Shown here one piece after another: positions 9,796-18,535 of a stretch of 64,000 nt of DNA; the first letter of the stretch is position 1; each line of letters begins with the position of its first letter. Under the pieces are notes generated by a model that was not told where the DNA came from, searched no databases, and was given only the letters and a program-made list of their open reading frames with translations. Source of the DNA: Bacillota bacterium (lineage in GTDB: Bacteria; Bacillota; Clostridia; Lachnospirales; Lachnospiraceae); the NCBI GenBank assembly GCA_023410575.1, contig JAEYPP010000017.1:1-64000 (forward strand). Reading direction: 5' to 3'. The translations under genes and the position numbers were made by a program.

Positions 9796-9990
9796 ATGAG
9801 TCCATTATCCTTTGCTCCTGGTACTGCATATGGTTTCATACCGTTTATTATTCCTGGTGAAAACATGAAGTACTTTGATATCTTTTTTGGTCAGCTAACT
9901 GTCTCTGAACTAGAGGCTGTTGAACGAGTAAAAGATCAATTTCAAAGCGAAGCAGAACTAAGAGCATTTATAAAAGGGTTGCGTAAATAA
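9796..9990 (+). CDS. Small hypothetical protein, 64 residues
   Basis: I do not recognise this protein. The start is the ATG preceded by GGTGAGGTGA; the frame extends 17 codons further upstream without an RBS. The N-terminal part is hydrophobic and proline/glycine-rich (PGTAYGFIPFIIPGE). The C-terminal part looks helical and charged, with SELEAVERVKDQFQSE. No signal peptide or clear membrane segment is evident. It stands alone, divergent from the T-box operon, and its stop codon lies in the loop of a terminator hairpin. The strong RBS, the terminator and the coding-like composition argue that it is expressed. Confidence 0.6.
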   Translation: MSPLSFAPGTAYGFIPFIIPGENMKYFDIFFGQLTVSELEAVERVKDQFQSEAELRAFIKGLRK

Positions 9991-10002
9991 GCGCAACCCT
10001 TT
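9972..10002. terminator. Bidirectional terminator
   Basis: GGGTTGCG (9976-9983) pairs perfectly with CGCAACCC (9992-9999), flanked by AAAA and TTT. It serves the small plus-strand gene, whose stop codon lies in the loop, and the convergent citrate synthase gene. Confidence 0.85.
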
Positions 10003-10011
10003 GTGAGTAGT

Positions 10012-11385
10012 TTAATTAGCGTCTCCCTCGCGGCCTTCCATTGGAAGATATTCTCTTCTTTTTGAAACAGAGCGGTATGCTGGTCGAATAATCTTTTCGG
10101 CACTTACTAACTCTTCTAGTCGATGTGCTGACCAACCAACAATTCGTGCCACTGCAAACATAGGTGTATAAAGTTCTAACGGTAAACCAAGCATTTGATA
10201 TACAAACCCACTATAAAAATCGACATTTGTATTAACACCTTTATATATTTTTCGTTCTTCTGCAATTAATTTCGGTGCTAATTTCTCAACTGTAGTATAG
10301 AGATCGAATTCTGCCATACACCCTTTATCGCTTGCAAGTTCGCCTACAAACTTTTTAAATACTTCTGCTCTTGGATCAGATATTGAGTAAACTGCATGGC
10401 CAATTCCATAAATAAGACCCGATTTATCGAATTCTTCTTTTCTTAAAATTTTACGTAAATAATCTGATACTTCCTCTTCATCCTTCCAATCCGCTATTTT
10501 ACTCTTCATATCATCAAACATCTGCATAACTTTTAAGTTTGCCCCACCATGTCTTGGTCCTTTTAAAGAAGCAAGCGCCGCTGCCATTACAGAATAAGTA
10601 TCCGTTCCTGAAGAAGTAACTACACGAGTTGTAAAAGAAGAATTATTTCCACCACCGTGTTCCATATGAAGCACTAATGCTAGGTCTAAAACTGATGCTT
10701 CAAATTGTGTATATTCTTTATCTGGACGTAGCATACGTAAAATATTCTCAGCTGTGGAAAGCTCTTCAAGTGGTTGATGAATATATAAACTATTACCAAT
10801 ACTATGGTTATACACGTTATAGCTGTAAACTGCAAGCATTGGGAATTGACTAATTAAATTTAAACACTGTCTCATAACATTTGGAATGGATGTATTCTCA
10901 GCTTCCTTGTCATAAGAATATAATGTTAAAATGCTTTTTGCCAAGGAGATCATGATATCCTTACTTGGTGCTTTCATAATAACATCACGACAGAAATTAT
11001 GTGGTAAGGTTCTTCTCTCTCCTAATTCCTTTTGAAAATTGCTCAATTGTTGCTTACTCGGTAATTCACCAAATAACAATAAATATGTAATTTCCTCAAA
11101 TCCAAAGCGATTTTGTGATAGAAAACCTTTGGTCAAATCTCTAACATCGTATCCCCGATAAAAGAGCATTCCATCACATGGAACTTCCACTCCATCAACA
11201 ATATCTTTTGCATGAACTTCTGAGATATTCGTTAGCCCTGCTAGAACACCTTTTCCATTTAAATCACGAAGTCCACGTTTTACGTCATAGTCGACATATA
11301 GCTGAGCTGGTACTTTATCTCTACTCATACAGATGGAAGCAAGCTTTTTCACCTGTGGCGTTACTTGAAAAATAACATCTTTCAT
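10012..11385 (-). CDS. gltA: Citrate synthase
   Basis: Condenses oxaloacetate and acetyl-CoA to citrate, the entry to glutamate synthesis in an anaerobe. At 457 residues it carries the family motifs HMEHGGGNNSSF, HGGANLKVM and the catalytic-loop GIGHAVYSISDPRAEVF. RBS is AAGGAGGAG. It stands alone, followed by a bidirectional terminator. Its promoter overlaps a GTTAAC palindrome also found at the adjacent marR gene, which suggests repression by that regulator. The N-terminal extension relative to short type II synthases is typical of clostridial citrate/2-methylcitrate synthases, so methylcitrate activity is not excluded. Confidence 0.93.
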   Translation of the reverse strand: MKDVIFQVTPQVKKLASICMSRDKVPAQLYVDYDVKRGLRDLNGKGVLAGLTNISEVHAKDIVDGVEVPCDGMLFYRGYDVRDLTKGFLSQNRFGFEEITYLLLFGELPSKQQLSNFQKELGERRTLPHNFCRDVIMKAPSKDIMISLAKSILTLYSYDKEAENTSIPNVMRQCLNLISQFPMLAVYSYNVYNHSIGNSLYIHQPLEELSTAENILRMLRPDKEYTQFEASVLDLALVLHMEHGGGNNSSFTTRVVTSSGTDTYSVMAAALASLKGPRHGGANLKVMQMFDDMKSKIADWKDEEEVSDYLRKILRKEEFDKSGLIYGIGHAVYSISDPRAEVFKKFVGELASDKGCMAEFDLYTTVEKLAPKLIAEERKIYKGVNTNVDFYSGFVYQMLGLPLELYTPMFAVARIVGWSAHRLEELVSAEKIIRPAYRSVSKRREYLPMEGREGDAN

Positions 11386-11425
11386 TCAACTCCTCCTTCT
11401 TTGTTATAATATAGTAATAATATAA

Positions 11426-11482
11426 TTAACCATGTTAACCATTATTATTTACAATTATTACTTAATATTACCATGTTGTCAA
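11426..11482 (-). promoter_or_regulatory. gltA promoter with GTTAAC operator
   Basis: On the minus strand TTGACA (11477-11482) is followed after 17 nt by AATAAT (11454-11459). About 14 nt further downstream lies TTAAC-CAT-GTTAA (11426-11438), a palindrome sharing its core with the marR operator. The position just after the -10 box suits repression. Confidence 0.6.
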
Positions 11483-11595
11483 TATTATTTCATTGAAATA
11501 AATAAAATAATTGATCATTTTACATGTTTTTTTCTACAATTTTTTCATCCTAACGAGATAAATCCTTGTAAACTATAAAGCAAAGACAATTTTAC

Positions 11596-11623
11596 AAAAG
11601 GCTGCCACTAATACGTGGCAACC
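11596..11623 (-). terminator. marR terminator
   Basis: Minus-strand GGTTGCCAC pairs with GTGGCAGCC around a 6-nt loop and is followed by TTTT. The stem begins inside the last codons of marR, so the marR stop codon is in the loop. Confidence 0.75.
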
Positions 11624-12057
11624 TCTATTTCTTCTTCCAATATATCATTTAAACGAGTCAGTGCTTGTAAGATTTGTTCAATCTCTTCGTCTCCAAGACG
11701 TAATGAAATACGATTTATAAGATCATGAAAAAGACTTTTTTCTCTTTCCAAAATCTCATTTCCCTTTTTTGTTAATTCCAAGTAATATATTCGACGATCC
11801 CTTTCATCACTTGTTTTCTCGACATATCCTTTCTTTTCTAACACTGTAAGCATACGCGAAGTTGCAGGTTTCTTTGTACCAAGCATATCATTAAGGCTAG
11901 TTGGGGTAAGTTTCTGTCCTGTCTCATTATACTCACTATGAATGATACTCATAACACAGAATTCACCAATAGACATATCCCCTTTAGGCTTAATCTGACT
12001 TACTAAAGTTCTAAGGTGATGCATTGTCGCAATTAAATTACCAGATTTGGTATCCAT
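11608..12057 (-). CDS. MarR-family transcriptional regulator
   Basis: A 149-residue winged-helix repressor of the MarR family. The recognition region LTPTSLNDMLGTKKPATSRM and the wing YVEKTSDERDRRIYYLELT are typical. The ATG chosen is preceded by TTGGAG; the frame can be read from that TTG, but the TTG overlaps the RBS. It is divergently separated from pncB by terminators and is followed by citrate synthase. Shared palindromes at both promoters suggest autorepression and control of gltA. The ligand is unknown. Confidence 0.88.
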   Translation of the reverse strand: MDTKSGNLIATMHHLRTLVSQIKPKGDMSIGEFCVMSIIHSEYNETGQKLTPTSLNDMLGTKKPATSRMLTVLEKKGYVEKTSDERDRRIYYLELTKKGNEILEREKSLFHDLINRISLRLGDEEIEQILQALTRLNDILEEEIEVATY

Positions 12058-12081
12058 AATATACTCCAATTTCTACAATAT

Positions 12082-12135
12082 GGTTAATGTCGTTAACCTT
12101 TAGTTGAGGATACAATAAGTGGTTAATTTTGTCAA
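12082..12135 (-). promoter_or_regulatory. marR promoter with GGTTAA operator
   Basis: Minus-strand TTGACA (12130-12135), 17 nt, TATCCT (12107-12112). Just downstream is GGTTAA-N5-TTAACC (12082-12098), a perfect inverted repeat. A further GGTTAA half-site lies in the -35/-10 spacer (12121-12126). The layout mirrors that at gltA. Confidence 0.65.
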
Positions 12136-12138
12136 GCA

Positions 12139-12179
12139 AAAGAGTAGCTAATCACCTAATAGGTCATCAACTGCTCTTT
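12139..12179. terminator. AT-rich bidirectional hairpin upstream of marR
   Basis: AAAGAG and CTCTTT arms enclose an interrupted stem closing on ACCT/AGGT. T-rich flanks on both strands suggest it is a second terminator for the proS-pncB transcript and that it isolates the marR promoter. Confidence 0.55.
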
Positions 12180-12190
12180 AAAAAGGTTCT

Positions 12191-12242
12191 ATATAAGTGT
12201 TGGGGCTGTGAATCACTAATTCATATACCCCAACACTTATAT
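12191..12242 (-). terminator. 15-bp inverted repeat after pncB
   Basis: ATATAAGTGTTGGGG (12191-12205) pairs perfectly with 12228-12242 around a 22-nt loop, starting 20 nt after the pncB stop. The T-run (CTTTTT) is displaced by several bases, so it is a likely but imperfect terminator. Confidence 0.6.
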
Positions 12243-12262
12243 TAAACCTATAAAGTTACTGG

Positions 12263-13717
12263 TTATTCATGGATATTGCCATTATATGAATCTAACAATG
12301 TTCTCTTCATATGGAATAGTTCATTACTTAGATCAACATACACATCATGAGGATTTACAAGACGTCTTGTTTCATCCCATAAAGTATCTAGTTCACTCAT
12401 GCAGTAGTTACGAATCTCCATTACAGATGGTGATGTATAAACGCATTTTCCGTTCTTAATCACTGGTACTAGCATCTCACGTAACGTATAAGTACCTGGT
12501 TTAAGGTAAGTCTTTTTCCACGTTGCCATTGGATCGAATAATAGTAACGGATCGTTTTCATTATATTTTTCACCTACAAGCGCTATTAAATCTGCCTTAA
12601 TCTTACCGGACTCCTTCTCATAAACACGATAAATTGTCTTGTTGCCTGGGTTTGTAATTTTCCATTGATTTTCAGACAACTTAATCTTAGGAGTAAACTC
12701 CCCATTCTTTTCTACTGCCGCAAGCTTGTAAACACCACCAAAAGCAGGGCAGTCCTTAGAAGTAATTAAGTTTGTACCAACACCCCAAGAATTAATCTTG
12801 GCTCCTTGTGTCTTTAAAGAGTCAATTAAGTACTCATCTAAATCACTTGATGCACAGATAGTGGCATCCGTAAATCCAGCTTCATCTAACATCTTTCTTG
12901 CTTTTTTTGAAAGATAAGATAAGTCACCACTATCTAGACGAATTCCGTATCTTTGCAACTTTCCAGCCTCTTGCATCTCTTTGAAAATCTTGATTGCATT
13001 AGGCACTCCAGAGCGAAGTGTATCATAAGTATCTACAAGTAATGTTACATTTTGAGGATAAATTTCGGCGTATTTACGGAATGCTGTTAACTCATCTTCA
13101 AAACTCATAATCCAACTATGTGCATGAGTACCAAGAGCAGGAACACCATACGTCTGTGCACATAAAACATTACTTGTTCCGATACATCCTCCAATCACAG
13201 CGGCTCTAGCACCAAGTGTACCAGCATCCGGTCCTTGGGCACGTCGTAAACCAAATTCCATAACAGCTTCACCTCTAGCAGCATAACATACACGAGATGC
13301 TTTTGTTGCAATTAAGCTTTGGTGATTAATTATATTAAGAATTGCTGTCTCAACTAGCTGGGCCTCCATAATAGGTGCAACTACCTTAACAAGTGGTTCC
13401 ATTGGGAAAACAACGGAACCTTCTGGAACTGCATAGATATCACCACTGAACTTAAAGTTCTTCAAGTACTCTAAAAACTCTTCCTTAAAGATATTCAATC
13501 CTCTTAAATACTCTATATCATCTGCTTCAAACTTAAGATTTTCAATATAATCAATTACCTGAGCAAGACCACAACAAATTGCATAACCACTTCCTGATGG
13601 ATTGGTTCGATAGAATGCATCAAAAACTACCGTTTCATTCGTCTTATTCAAGAAATAGCCTTGCATCATGGTTAGTTCATAAAAATCTGTAAGCAATGTT
13701 AACGTACGTTCCTTCAT
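12263..13717 (-). CDS. pncB: Nicotinate phosphoribosyltransferase
   Basis: Makes nicotinate mononucleotide from nicotinate and PRPP in the NAD salvage pathway. The 484-residue protein has the N-terminal LLTDFYELTMMQGYF, the central GLRRAQGPDAG, and the phospho-acceptor histidine region GTHAHSW. It starts 18 nt after proS with RBS GGAGGTG and no terminator between, so it lies in the proline T-box operon. Length and motifs fit the bacterial NaPRTase. The NAMPT family is related, but the GTHAHS context favours NaPRTase. Confidence 0.93.
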   Translation of the reverse strand: MKERTLTLLTDFYELTMMQGYFLNKTNETVVFDAFYRTNPSGSGYAICCGLAQVIDYIENLKFEADDIEYLRGLNIFKEEFLEYLKNFKFSGDIYAVPEGSVVFPMEPLVKVVAPIMEAQLVETAILNIINHQSLIATKASRVCYAARGEAVMEFGLRRAQGPDAGTLGARAAVIGGCIGTSNVLCAQTYGVPALGTHAHSWIMSFEDELTAFRKYAEIYPQNVTLLVDTYDTLRSGVPNAIKIFKEMQEAGKLQRYGIRLDSGDLSYLSKKARKMLDEAGFTDATICASSDLDEYLIDSLKTQGAKINSWGVGTNLITSKDCPAFGGVYKLAAVEKNGEFTPKIKLSENQWKITNPGNKTIYRVYEKESGKIKADLIALVGEKYNENDPLLLFDPMATWKKTYLKPGTYTLREMLVPVIKNGKCVYTSPSVMEIRNYCMSELDTLWDETRRLVNPHDVYVDLSNELFHMKRTLLDSYNGNIHE

Positions 13718-13735
13718 CTTACACCTCCTGCAATT

Positions 13736-15172
13736 TTAGTAAGCTTTCCCCCAGTATACTAATGTTTTCGCTGGTTTACCACAACATACACATTGATCTG
13801 AAATATGCTCTTGCTTAAATGGCATACAGCGAGATGTTGCGCCTGTCTTTTCTTTAATTTCATCTTCGCAAGCACGATCTCCACACCACATAGCCTTAAC
13901 AAAGCCTGGCTTATTCGCTACGATATCCTTAAACTCCTCTGTGGAATGTGCTTCATAAGTATGAGAATCACGATGCTCTTTAGCACGACTTAATAAATCC
14001 GATTGCATTGTATCTAAGATTTCCTGAAGCTTTGTATCAATTTCATCTAAGGATACAACTATCTTTTCTCTTGTATCACGACGAACAACAACTGCTTGAT
14101 TTGCTTCGATGTCTTTTGGCCCAATTTCTACACGTACTGGAATTCCACGCATTTCCTGCTCAGAGAATTTGAAACCAGGTGTTTTGTCAGAGTCATCTAC
14201 CTTTACACGAAAAGAACTGCTTAACTTCTTACGCAATTCCTCTGCTTTTTCTAAAACACCTTCTTTTTTCTGCATAATAGGAATAATCATAATCTGAGTA
14301 GGCGCAATTCTAGGAGGTAATACAAGTCCGGAATTATCTCCATGAACCATAATTAAAGCTCCAATTAAGCGTGTAGTCATACCCCAAGAAGTTTGATGAA
14401 CATACTGTAATTTGTTCTCTTTGTCTGTATACTGAATACCAAATGCTTTCGCAAAGCCATCACCAAAATTATGGCTTGTTCCTGATTGAAGTGCTTTGCC
14501 ATCATGCATTAATGCTTCAATCGTATAGGTAGCCTCAGCACCTGCAAATTTTTCCTTATCTGTCTTCTTACCACGAACCATAGGAATAGCTAATACTTGC
14601 TCACAAAAATCTGCATAAAGATTTAACATCTGTTCGGTTCTCTCTTGTGCTTCCTTGGCAGTTGCATGAGCAGTATGACCTTCTTGCCATAAGAACTCTA
14701 AGGTACGTAAGAATGGTCTTGTTGTCTTTTCCCAACGTACTACAGAACACCATTGATTATATACCTTTGGTAAATCACGATAAGACTCAATAATATGAGA
14801 ATAGAAGTCGCAAAATAAAGTTTCAGAAGTTGGACGTACACAAAGGCGTTCCTGTAATTGTTCTCCACCACCATGAGTTACCCATGCTACTTCTGGAGCA
14901 AATCCCTCCACATGATCCTTTTCTTTGTTTAATAAACTCTCTGGAATGAACATCGGCATATATACATTTTCAACTCCAGTTTCTTTAAAACGAGCATCCA
15001 ATTCCTTCTGAATGTTTTCCCAAATCGCATATCCAGCTGGACGAAAAATGGTACATCCACGTACTCCTGAATAATCCACCAACTCAGCCTTTGTAACAAC
15101 ATCCGTATACCACTGTGCAAAATCTACATCCATGGATGTAATTGACTCTACTAACTTCTTTTCCTTTGCCAT
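13736..15172 (-). CDS. proS: Prolyl-tRNA synthetase, archaeal/eukaryal type
   Basis: Charges tRNA-Pro. The class II core is visible: GCTIFRPAGYAIW (motif 1 area), RWEKTTRPFLRTLEFLWQEG (motif 2) and a motif 3 region with MTTRLIG. At 478 residues without the bacterial INS editing insert, and with a C-terminal cysteine-bearing zinc-like domain (CGDRACE, CVCCGK) ending in YWGKAY, it is the archaeal/eukaryal-type (ProS type 3) enzyme. RBS is AAGGAGA. It is first in an operon with pncB and follows a proline T-box leader. Confidence 0.97.
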   Translation of the reverse strand: MAKEKKLVESITSMDVDFAQWYTDVVTKAELVDYSGVRGCTIFRPAGYAIWENIQKELDARFKETGVENVYMPMFIPESLLNKEKDHVEGFAPEVAWVTHGGGEQLQERLCVRPTSETLFCDFYSHIIESYRDLPKVYNQWCSVVRWEKTTRPFLRTLEFLWQEGHTAHATAKEAQERTEQMLNLYADFCEQVLAIPMVRGKKTDKEKFAGAEATYTIEALMHDGKALQSGTSHNFGDGFAKAFGIQYTDKENKLQYVHQTSWGMTTRLIGALIMVHGDNSGLVLPPRIAPTQIMIIPIMQKKEGVLEKAEELRKKLSSSFRVKVDDSDKTPGFKFSEQEMRGIPVRVEIGPKDIEANQAVVVRRDTREKIVVSLDEIDTKLQEILDTMQSDLLSRAKEHRDSHTYEAHSTEEFKDIVANKPGFVKAMWCGDRACEDEIKEKTGATSRCMPFKQEHISDQCVCCGKPAKTLVYWGKAY

Positions 15173-15237
15173 ACATTAATCTCCTTTTTTAATTAATTGG
15201 TCCAAATATTTCTCATACTCTTACACGAGGAACTTTT

Positions 15238-15275
15238 TATGTTATAGGACATTCTTCAAAATTTTCTATAACATA
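15238..15275 (-). other. 10-bp inverted repeat between T-box terminator and proS
   Basis: TATGTTATAG and CTATAACATA (15238-15247 and 15266-15275) form a perfect hairpin downstream of the T-box terminator. The distal arm overlaps the end of the terminator T-run. Its function is unknown; it may shape or protect the readthrough mRNA. Confidence 0.5.
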
Positions 15276-15510
15276 AAAAATCCCTTACAAATGTAAGGGA
15301 CCGATTCATCGGTGGTACCACCCAAATTAGTTACTCATGTAACTCTCTTTGTACCCTTAACGCAGGTTTACGCTGTACTTTTTATACAGAGCTCAAAGGT
15401 CGGTTCGAATAAGCCATCATAAGGATTCACACCAGCCATCCTCTCTCTTATAAGATTGCTTAATCTACTATTCCTTATCATAGCTAATCTAACTATTGAT
15501 AATTAGTTTG
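15275..15510 (-). promoter_or_regulatory. T-box leader, proline specifier CCG
   Basis: Minus-strand leader of proS. It has the AGTA motif, AGAGAG, the distal loop GGTGTGAA, the T-box GGGTGGTACCACC (rc of 15310-15323), and a terminator at 15281-15300 (TCCCTTACA paired with TGTAAGGGA, then a T-run). Pairing AAGG with CCTT at the base of Stem I places CCG (plus-strand CGG at 15401-15403) in the specifier loop, followed by an A as at the Ile T-box. CCG is a proline codon and fits proS. The exact specifier is from manual folding. Confidence 0.9.
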
Positions 15511-15539
15511 ATTTTATGCCAGCTAACAGGATTTGTCAA
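15511..15539 (-). promoter_or_regulatory. Promoter of the proS-pncB operon
   Basis: Minus-strand TTGACA, 17 nt, TAAAAT directly upstream of the T-box leader. Confidence 0.8.
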
Positions 15540-15569
15540 GCAAATACTTATCACTTATGACAAATGAAA

Positions 15570-16640
15570 CTAAACAGATTTGCTTGTATCACTCTTTTCT
15601 TTTGTTGCTTCAATTAGCACAGTACGTATAATCACTAGGGATAAAGGCCCAAGTAAAAATCCAATCACTCCAAACAGCTGAACCCCAACATACATAGCAA
15701 TCATATCATAAATTGGTTTGATTCCAATTTTGTTTCCTAGTAGCCTTGGTTCTAAAATCTCACGAACGATTTGACATAATACAAATACCGTCATAATGAT
15801 TGCAGCAGCCAAGAAATTTTTTTGTAAAAGCATAATGATACTCCAAGGCACCAAAATCAGTCCGCTTCCTAAAACCGGGAATGCATCAAAGATACCTACA
15901 AATATACCAATTAACAAAGCATAAGGATTTTTTATTATAATAAAGCCAAACGTAATAATTACTGCAATAATCGACATTAGGATTAACTGGGTTTTTAAAA
16001 AGGCAATCCCTGTATCAGAAAGTTTTGCGGTGATTTTATGAACCGCAGGATAAAATTCTGATTTTCTAAGGCCAGCTTTATACTCCTCCATATCCTTAAT
16101 AAATAAAACCGTTGCAATTAAAATAATTAGTATTATCGCCAAAATGCCTGCCACAGAAATTGCTACCTTAATTGTCTGTTCTGTTAATCGTGGTAATAGC
16201 TCAGACTGTATATACTCTGTAATTGAATTCATTCCTTGGTCAAACAAAGCTCTAGACGAACCATTCCCCACTCGCAACATTTTATCTGAAGTTTTACATA
16301 TACCATCAATCGCTCCTGATATATATTGCTCATATGCAGGAAAGTTCTTGAAAAATAGTATGATTTGGTTGAATAAAACTCTACCTAAGAAAAATAGTAC
16401 TGTGAAGATTACAATTGAAAAAAGTATAACCCCAATTGTTCCACCTATCACAATTGGAATTCTTAGTTTTCGATGTAAAATGCTAACAACTGGCCGAAGA
16501 ATCCATGCAAAAAAGTAAGCAAAAATAAACGGAACAAATAACGGTAATAAATATTTCATTCCTAAGTATACCGCTATCACTGTTCCGAATAAGATAAGCA
16601 ATTTCTTTTGTTTTTTACTTAAACATAGTTTACTCTCCAA
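15570..16640 (-). CDS. AI-2E family (YtvI-like) membrane protein
   Basis: A 356-residue integral membrane protein with about seven to eight hydrophobic segments, starting with KKLLILFGTVIAVYLGMKYL and continuing through a paired N-terminal block, a soluble stretch (about 110-165), and a C-terminal cluster. The conserved FDAFPVLGSGLILVPW and the LEPRLLGNKIGIKP/PLSLVII regions match the AI-2E family transporters (Bacillus YtvI group). Members have been linked to export of small molecules or to sporulation; substrate assignments are weak. The start is a TTG after GAGGTGG. It is a single gene between the proS leader and an unrelated terminator. Confidence 0.85.
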   Translation of the reverse strand: MESKLCLSKKQKKLLILFGTVIAVYLGMKYLLPLFVPFIFAYFFAWILRPVVSILHRKLRIPIVIGGTIGVILFSIVIFTVLFFLGRVLFNQIILFFKNFPAYEQYISGAIDGICKTSDKMLRVGNGSSRALFDQGMNSITEYIQSELLPRLTEQTIKVAISVAGILAIILIILIATVLFIKDMEEYKAGLRKSEFYPAVHKITAKLSDTGIAFLKTQLILMSIIAVIITFGFIIIKNPYALLIGIFVGIFDAFPVLGSGLILVPWSIIMLLQKNFLAAAIIMTVFVLCQIVREILEPRLLGNKIGIKPIYDMIAMYVGVQLFGVIGFLLGPLSLVIIRTVLIEATKEKSDTSKSV

Positions 16641-16710
16641 GCAACCACCTCATCTAACTTTTGATGTAAAGTTTGATAAATATTGTTTGTAGATGAGACG
16701 CTTATATGCC

Positions 16711-16761
16711 AAAAAATCAGATACAACATATGGTAAACTCTTAACCATAGATAATATCTGA
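16711..16761 (-). terminator. Terminator after the cytidylate-kinase-like gene
   Basis: Arms TCAGATA (16717-16723) and TATCTGA (16755-16761), with an inner ATGGT/ACCAT pair, followed on the minus strand by TTTTTT. Confidence 0.7.
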
Positions 16762-16828
16762 CTTTTTAACAACTGTTATTTATTGTATAAATCAACTTCC
16801 AAACTTTGAAGAATCTTTTTCATATAGC

Positions 16829-17575
16829 TTATTGCAGTTTTACAGAAACAAATGGAATTCCAAGGGATGCTGCCTTTTTAATAACCTCTAATCCTTCGAC
16901 AACTTGATAGTCGTCTTCTGTTTTAGTAATAACCACATCACCATCGAGGTAAAATTGCTCTGGATTTTCTGATATTACTGCATCTTCAATCCCAAGACGT
17001 TTCGGAGACATTAATATCTTATTCGAGAATCCGTTTGACTTCTTTGCCTCTTCTAACATTACCTTGGCTAATAAACTTGGTGTACAATACGTACTATCTA
17101 AAACAAGATTATAGTTATTAAAATTAAAATAATCTAATCCGTAGATGTCTTTATATCTTTGATCCTCGGTTTCCGCACGTAATTTCAACTGTTGTTTTGC
17201 ATCCTCTACCGATACATACTTCTCAACTTCACCACGATTATCCCCATAAACTCGATTTGCAGCAACATCTAAACTAACCGATAAAAAAACTTTAAATGAC
17301 TTTTCAACAAAATTCCAAGCAAGACGGGAATCAAACACAATTGCCTTATCTTGATTCTCACGTGAGATTTTTGCAGTTGTATCGTCTATCATCTTATCAT
17401 ACTTATGATCCGTACACATAAGCTGATTCATCTCAAGAACACTGACCCCCAGATCCTCTGCCAACTTACGCTGTACTTTACCAGTCGAATATATTTCATA
17501 TTTGTACTCTGCATCTAAGATTTTACAAATTGTTGATTTTCCGCTTCCTAAATTACCGGTTAATGTGATATGCAT
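16829..17575 (-). CDS. Cytidylate kinase-like NMP kinase
   Basis: A 248-residue P-loop kinase. GNLGSGKST at about 7-15 is the Walker A. FDSRLAWNFV and the NRVYGDNRGEVEKY region resemble the lid and substrate segments of the cytidylate kinase-like family. A C-terminal stretch of about 70 residues (from about 180) is extra relative to a minimal CMK. The substrate may be CMP/dCMP, but the real house-keeping cmk of clostridia is a different, shorter family, so this is probably a paralogue of uncertain role. RBS is GGAGGATAA. A monocistronic unit is likely, with a terminator downstream. Confidence 0.7.
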   Translation of the reverse strand: MHITLTGNLGSGKSTICKILDAEYKYEIYSTGKVQRKLAEDLGVSVLEMNQLMCTDHKYDKMIDDTTAKISRENQDKAIVFDSRLAWNFVEKSFKVFLSVSLDVAANRVYGDNRGEVEKYVSVEDAKQQLKLRAETEDQRYKDIYGLDYFNFNNYNLVLDSTYCTPSLLAKVMLEEAKKSNGFSNKILMSPKRLGIEDAVISENPEQFYLDGDVVITKTEDDYQVVEGLEVIKKAASLGIPFVSVKLQ

Positions 17576-17660
17576 CTATTTATCCTCCAATATTTCAATC
17601 CCACTCATGTGTTTTGTTTTTCCTATCATAGCACGAGTTGTAGTGATTGAAAAGTGTTAA

Positions 17661-18452
17661 TTATTGAAAGCTCAGTGAATCAAGGATTGTTCCTAGAGTA
17701 CTAGAGTTATCTCCAGCTTGTGTTGATAATATCATATATACTAATACATTGTTTTTTTCAAAGATTATATACTCTTGGTTAATCTCCTGCTCAATAGTAG
17801 TTTCACCTGAAGTCATGCTCATCTTAGCACTTGAAGTAAGTTGATATACATCCTGACCATTGATTAAAGTCTTAGTTGGATCTGATATCTCACATGTGGA
17901 ACCCATCGCTTTATATTGATTTAACGTAAGGGCAGATAATGATTTAATAACATCCTCAATACCTAATCCAGAAAACATTGCCATGTCCATTGCTTGTACC
18001 ATCAGATTATCGGTTCCACTATTCTCATTCATTTGAGTATCAGTACCATAGCAGATATAGCAAGTTCCTTGTATTTTTAGCTGTTGCTTTAAGGTAGCAA
18101 TATCATAACCTGTTGTTTTAGCTAATAAATCATATGTTTCTTTTGATCCATATACTAACCATGTTTCTGGTGCAGATACAGAAAATCCGATTAAACTATT
18201 CGTATACTTAACTCCATCAACTGTCCCCGCTGCTTCGACTGCTTCTGTAGAAAAAGAATCCTCTGCTTCTTTCGTTGGTTTAGCTTCCTCTGTAACTTCA
18301 GGTGCCTCTGTTGGTTCTATTGTAGGTTCTGCTGTTGCTTCAATTGTTGGAGTAGTGTCACTAATATTTGAATCCTCCTTAGCGCCACAACCTGCAAACA
18401 ATGACATTATTAATATTGCTATTAATGATATTGATAACTTCCTTCTTTTCAT
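17661..18452 (-). CDS. Lipoprotein of unknown function
   Basis: A 263-residue secreted lipoprotein. It has a basic N-terminus (MKRRKLS), a hydrophobic stretch and the lipobox LFAGC, so Cys about 22-23 would be lipidated. A low-complexity linker rich in Thr, Glu, Pro and Ala (about residues 30-70) leads to a globular domain that starts with TVDGVKYTNSLIGFSVSAP. That opening resembles domains of extracytoplasmic proteins in Lachnospiraceae, but I cannot assign a function. A double ATG lies after AGGAGGG; the second is better spaced and was chosen. Confidence 0.75.
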   Translation of the reverse strand: MKRRKLSISLIAILIMSLFAGCGAKEDSNISDTTPTIEATAEPTIEPTEAPEVTEEAKPTKEAEDSFSTEAVEAAGTVDGVKYTNSLIGFSVSAPETWLVYGSKETYDLLAKTTGYDIATLKQQLKIQGTCYICYGTDTQMNENSGTDNLMVQAMDMAMFSGLGIEDVIKSLSALTLNQYKAMGSTCEISDPTKTLINGQDVYQLTSSAKMSMTSGETTIEQEINQEYIIFEKNNVLVYMILSTQAGDNSSTLGTILDSLSFQ

Positions 18453-18535
18453 CATAACCCTCCTAAATAATATAACGTAGTATAGAATATTGTAACAAAA
18501 CTGTGTAAAAAATACAACAGACGTACCGATTACAT

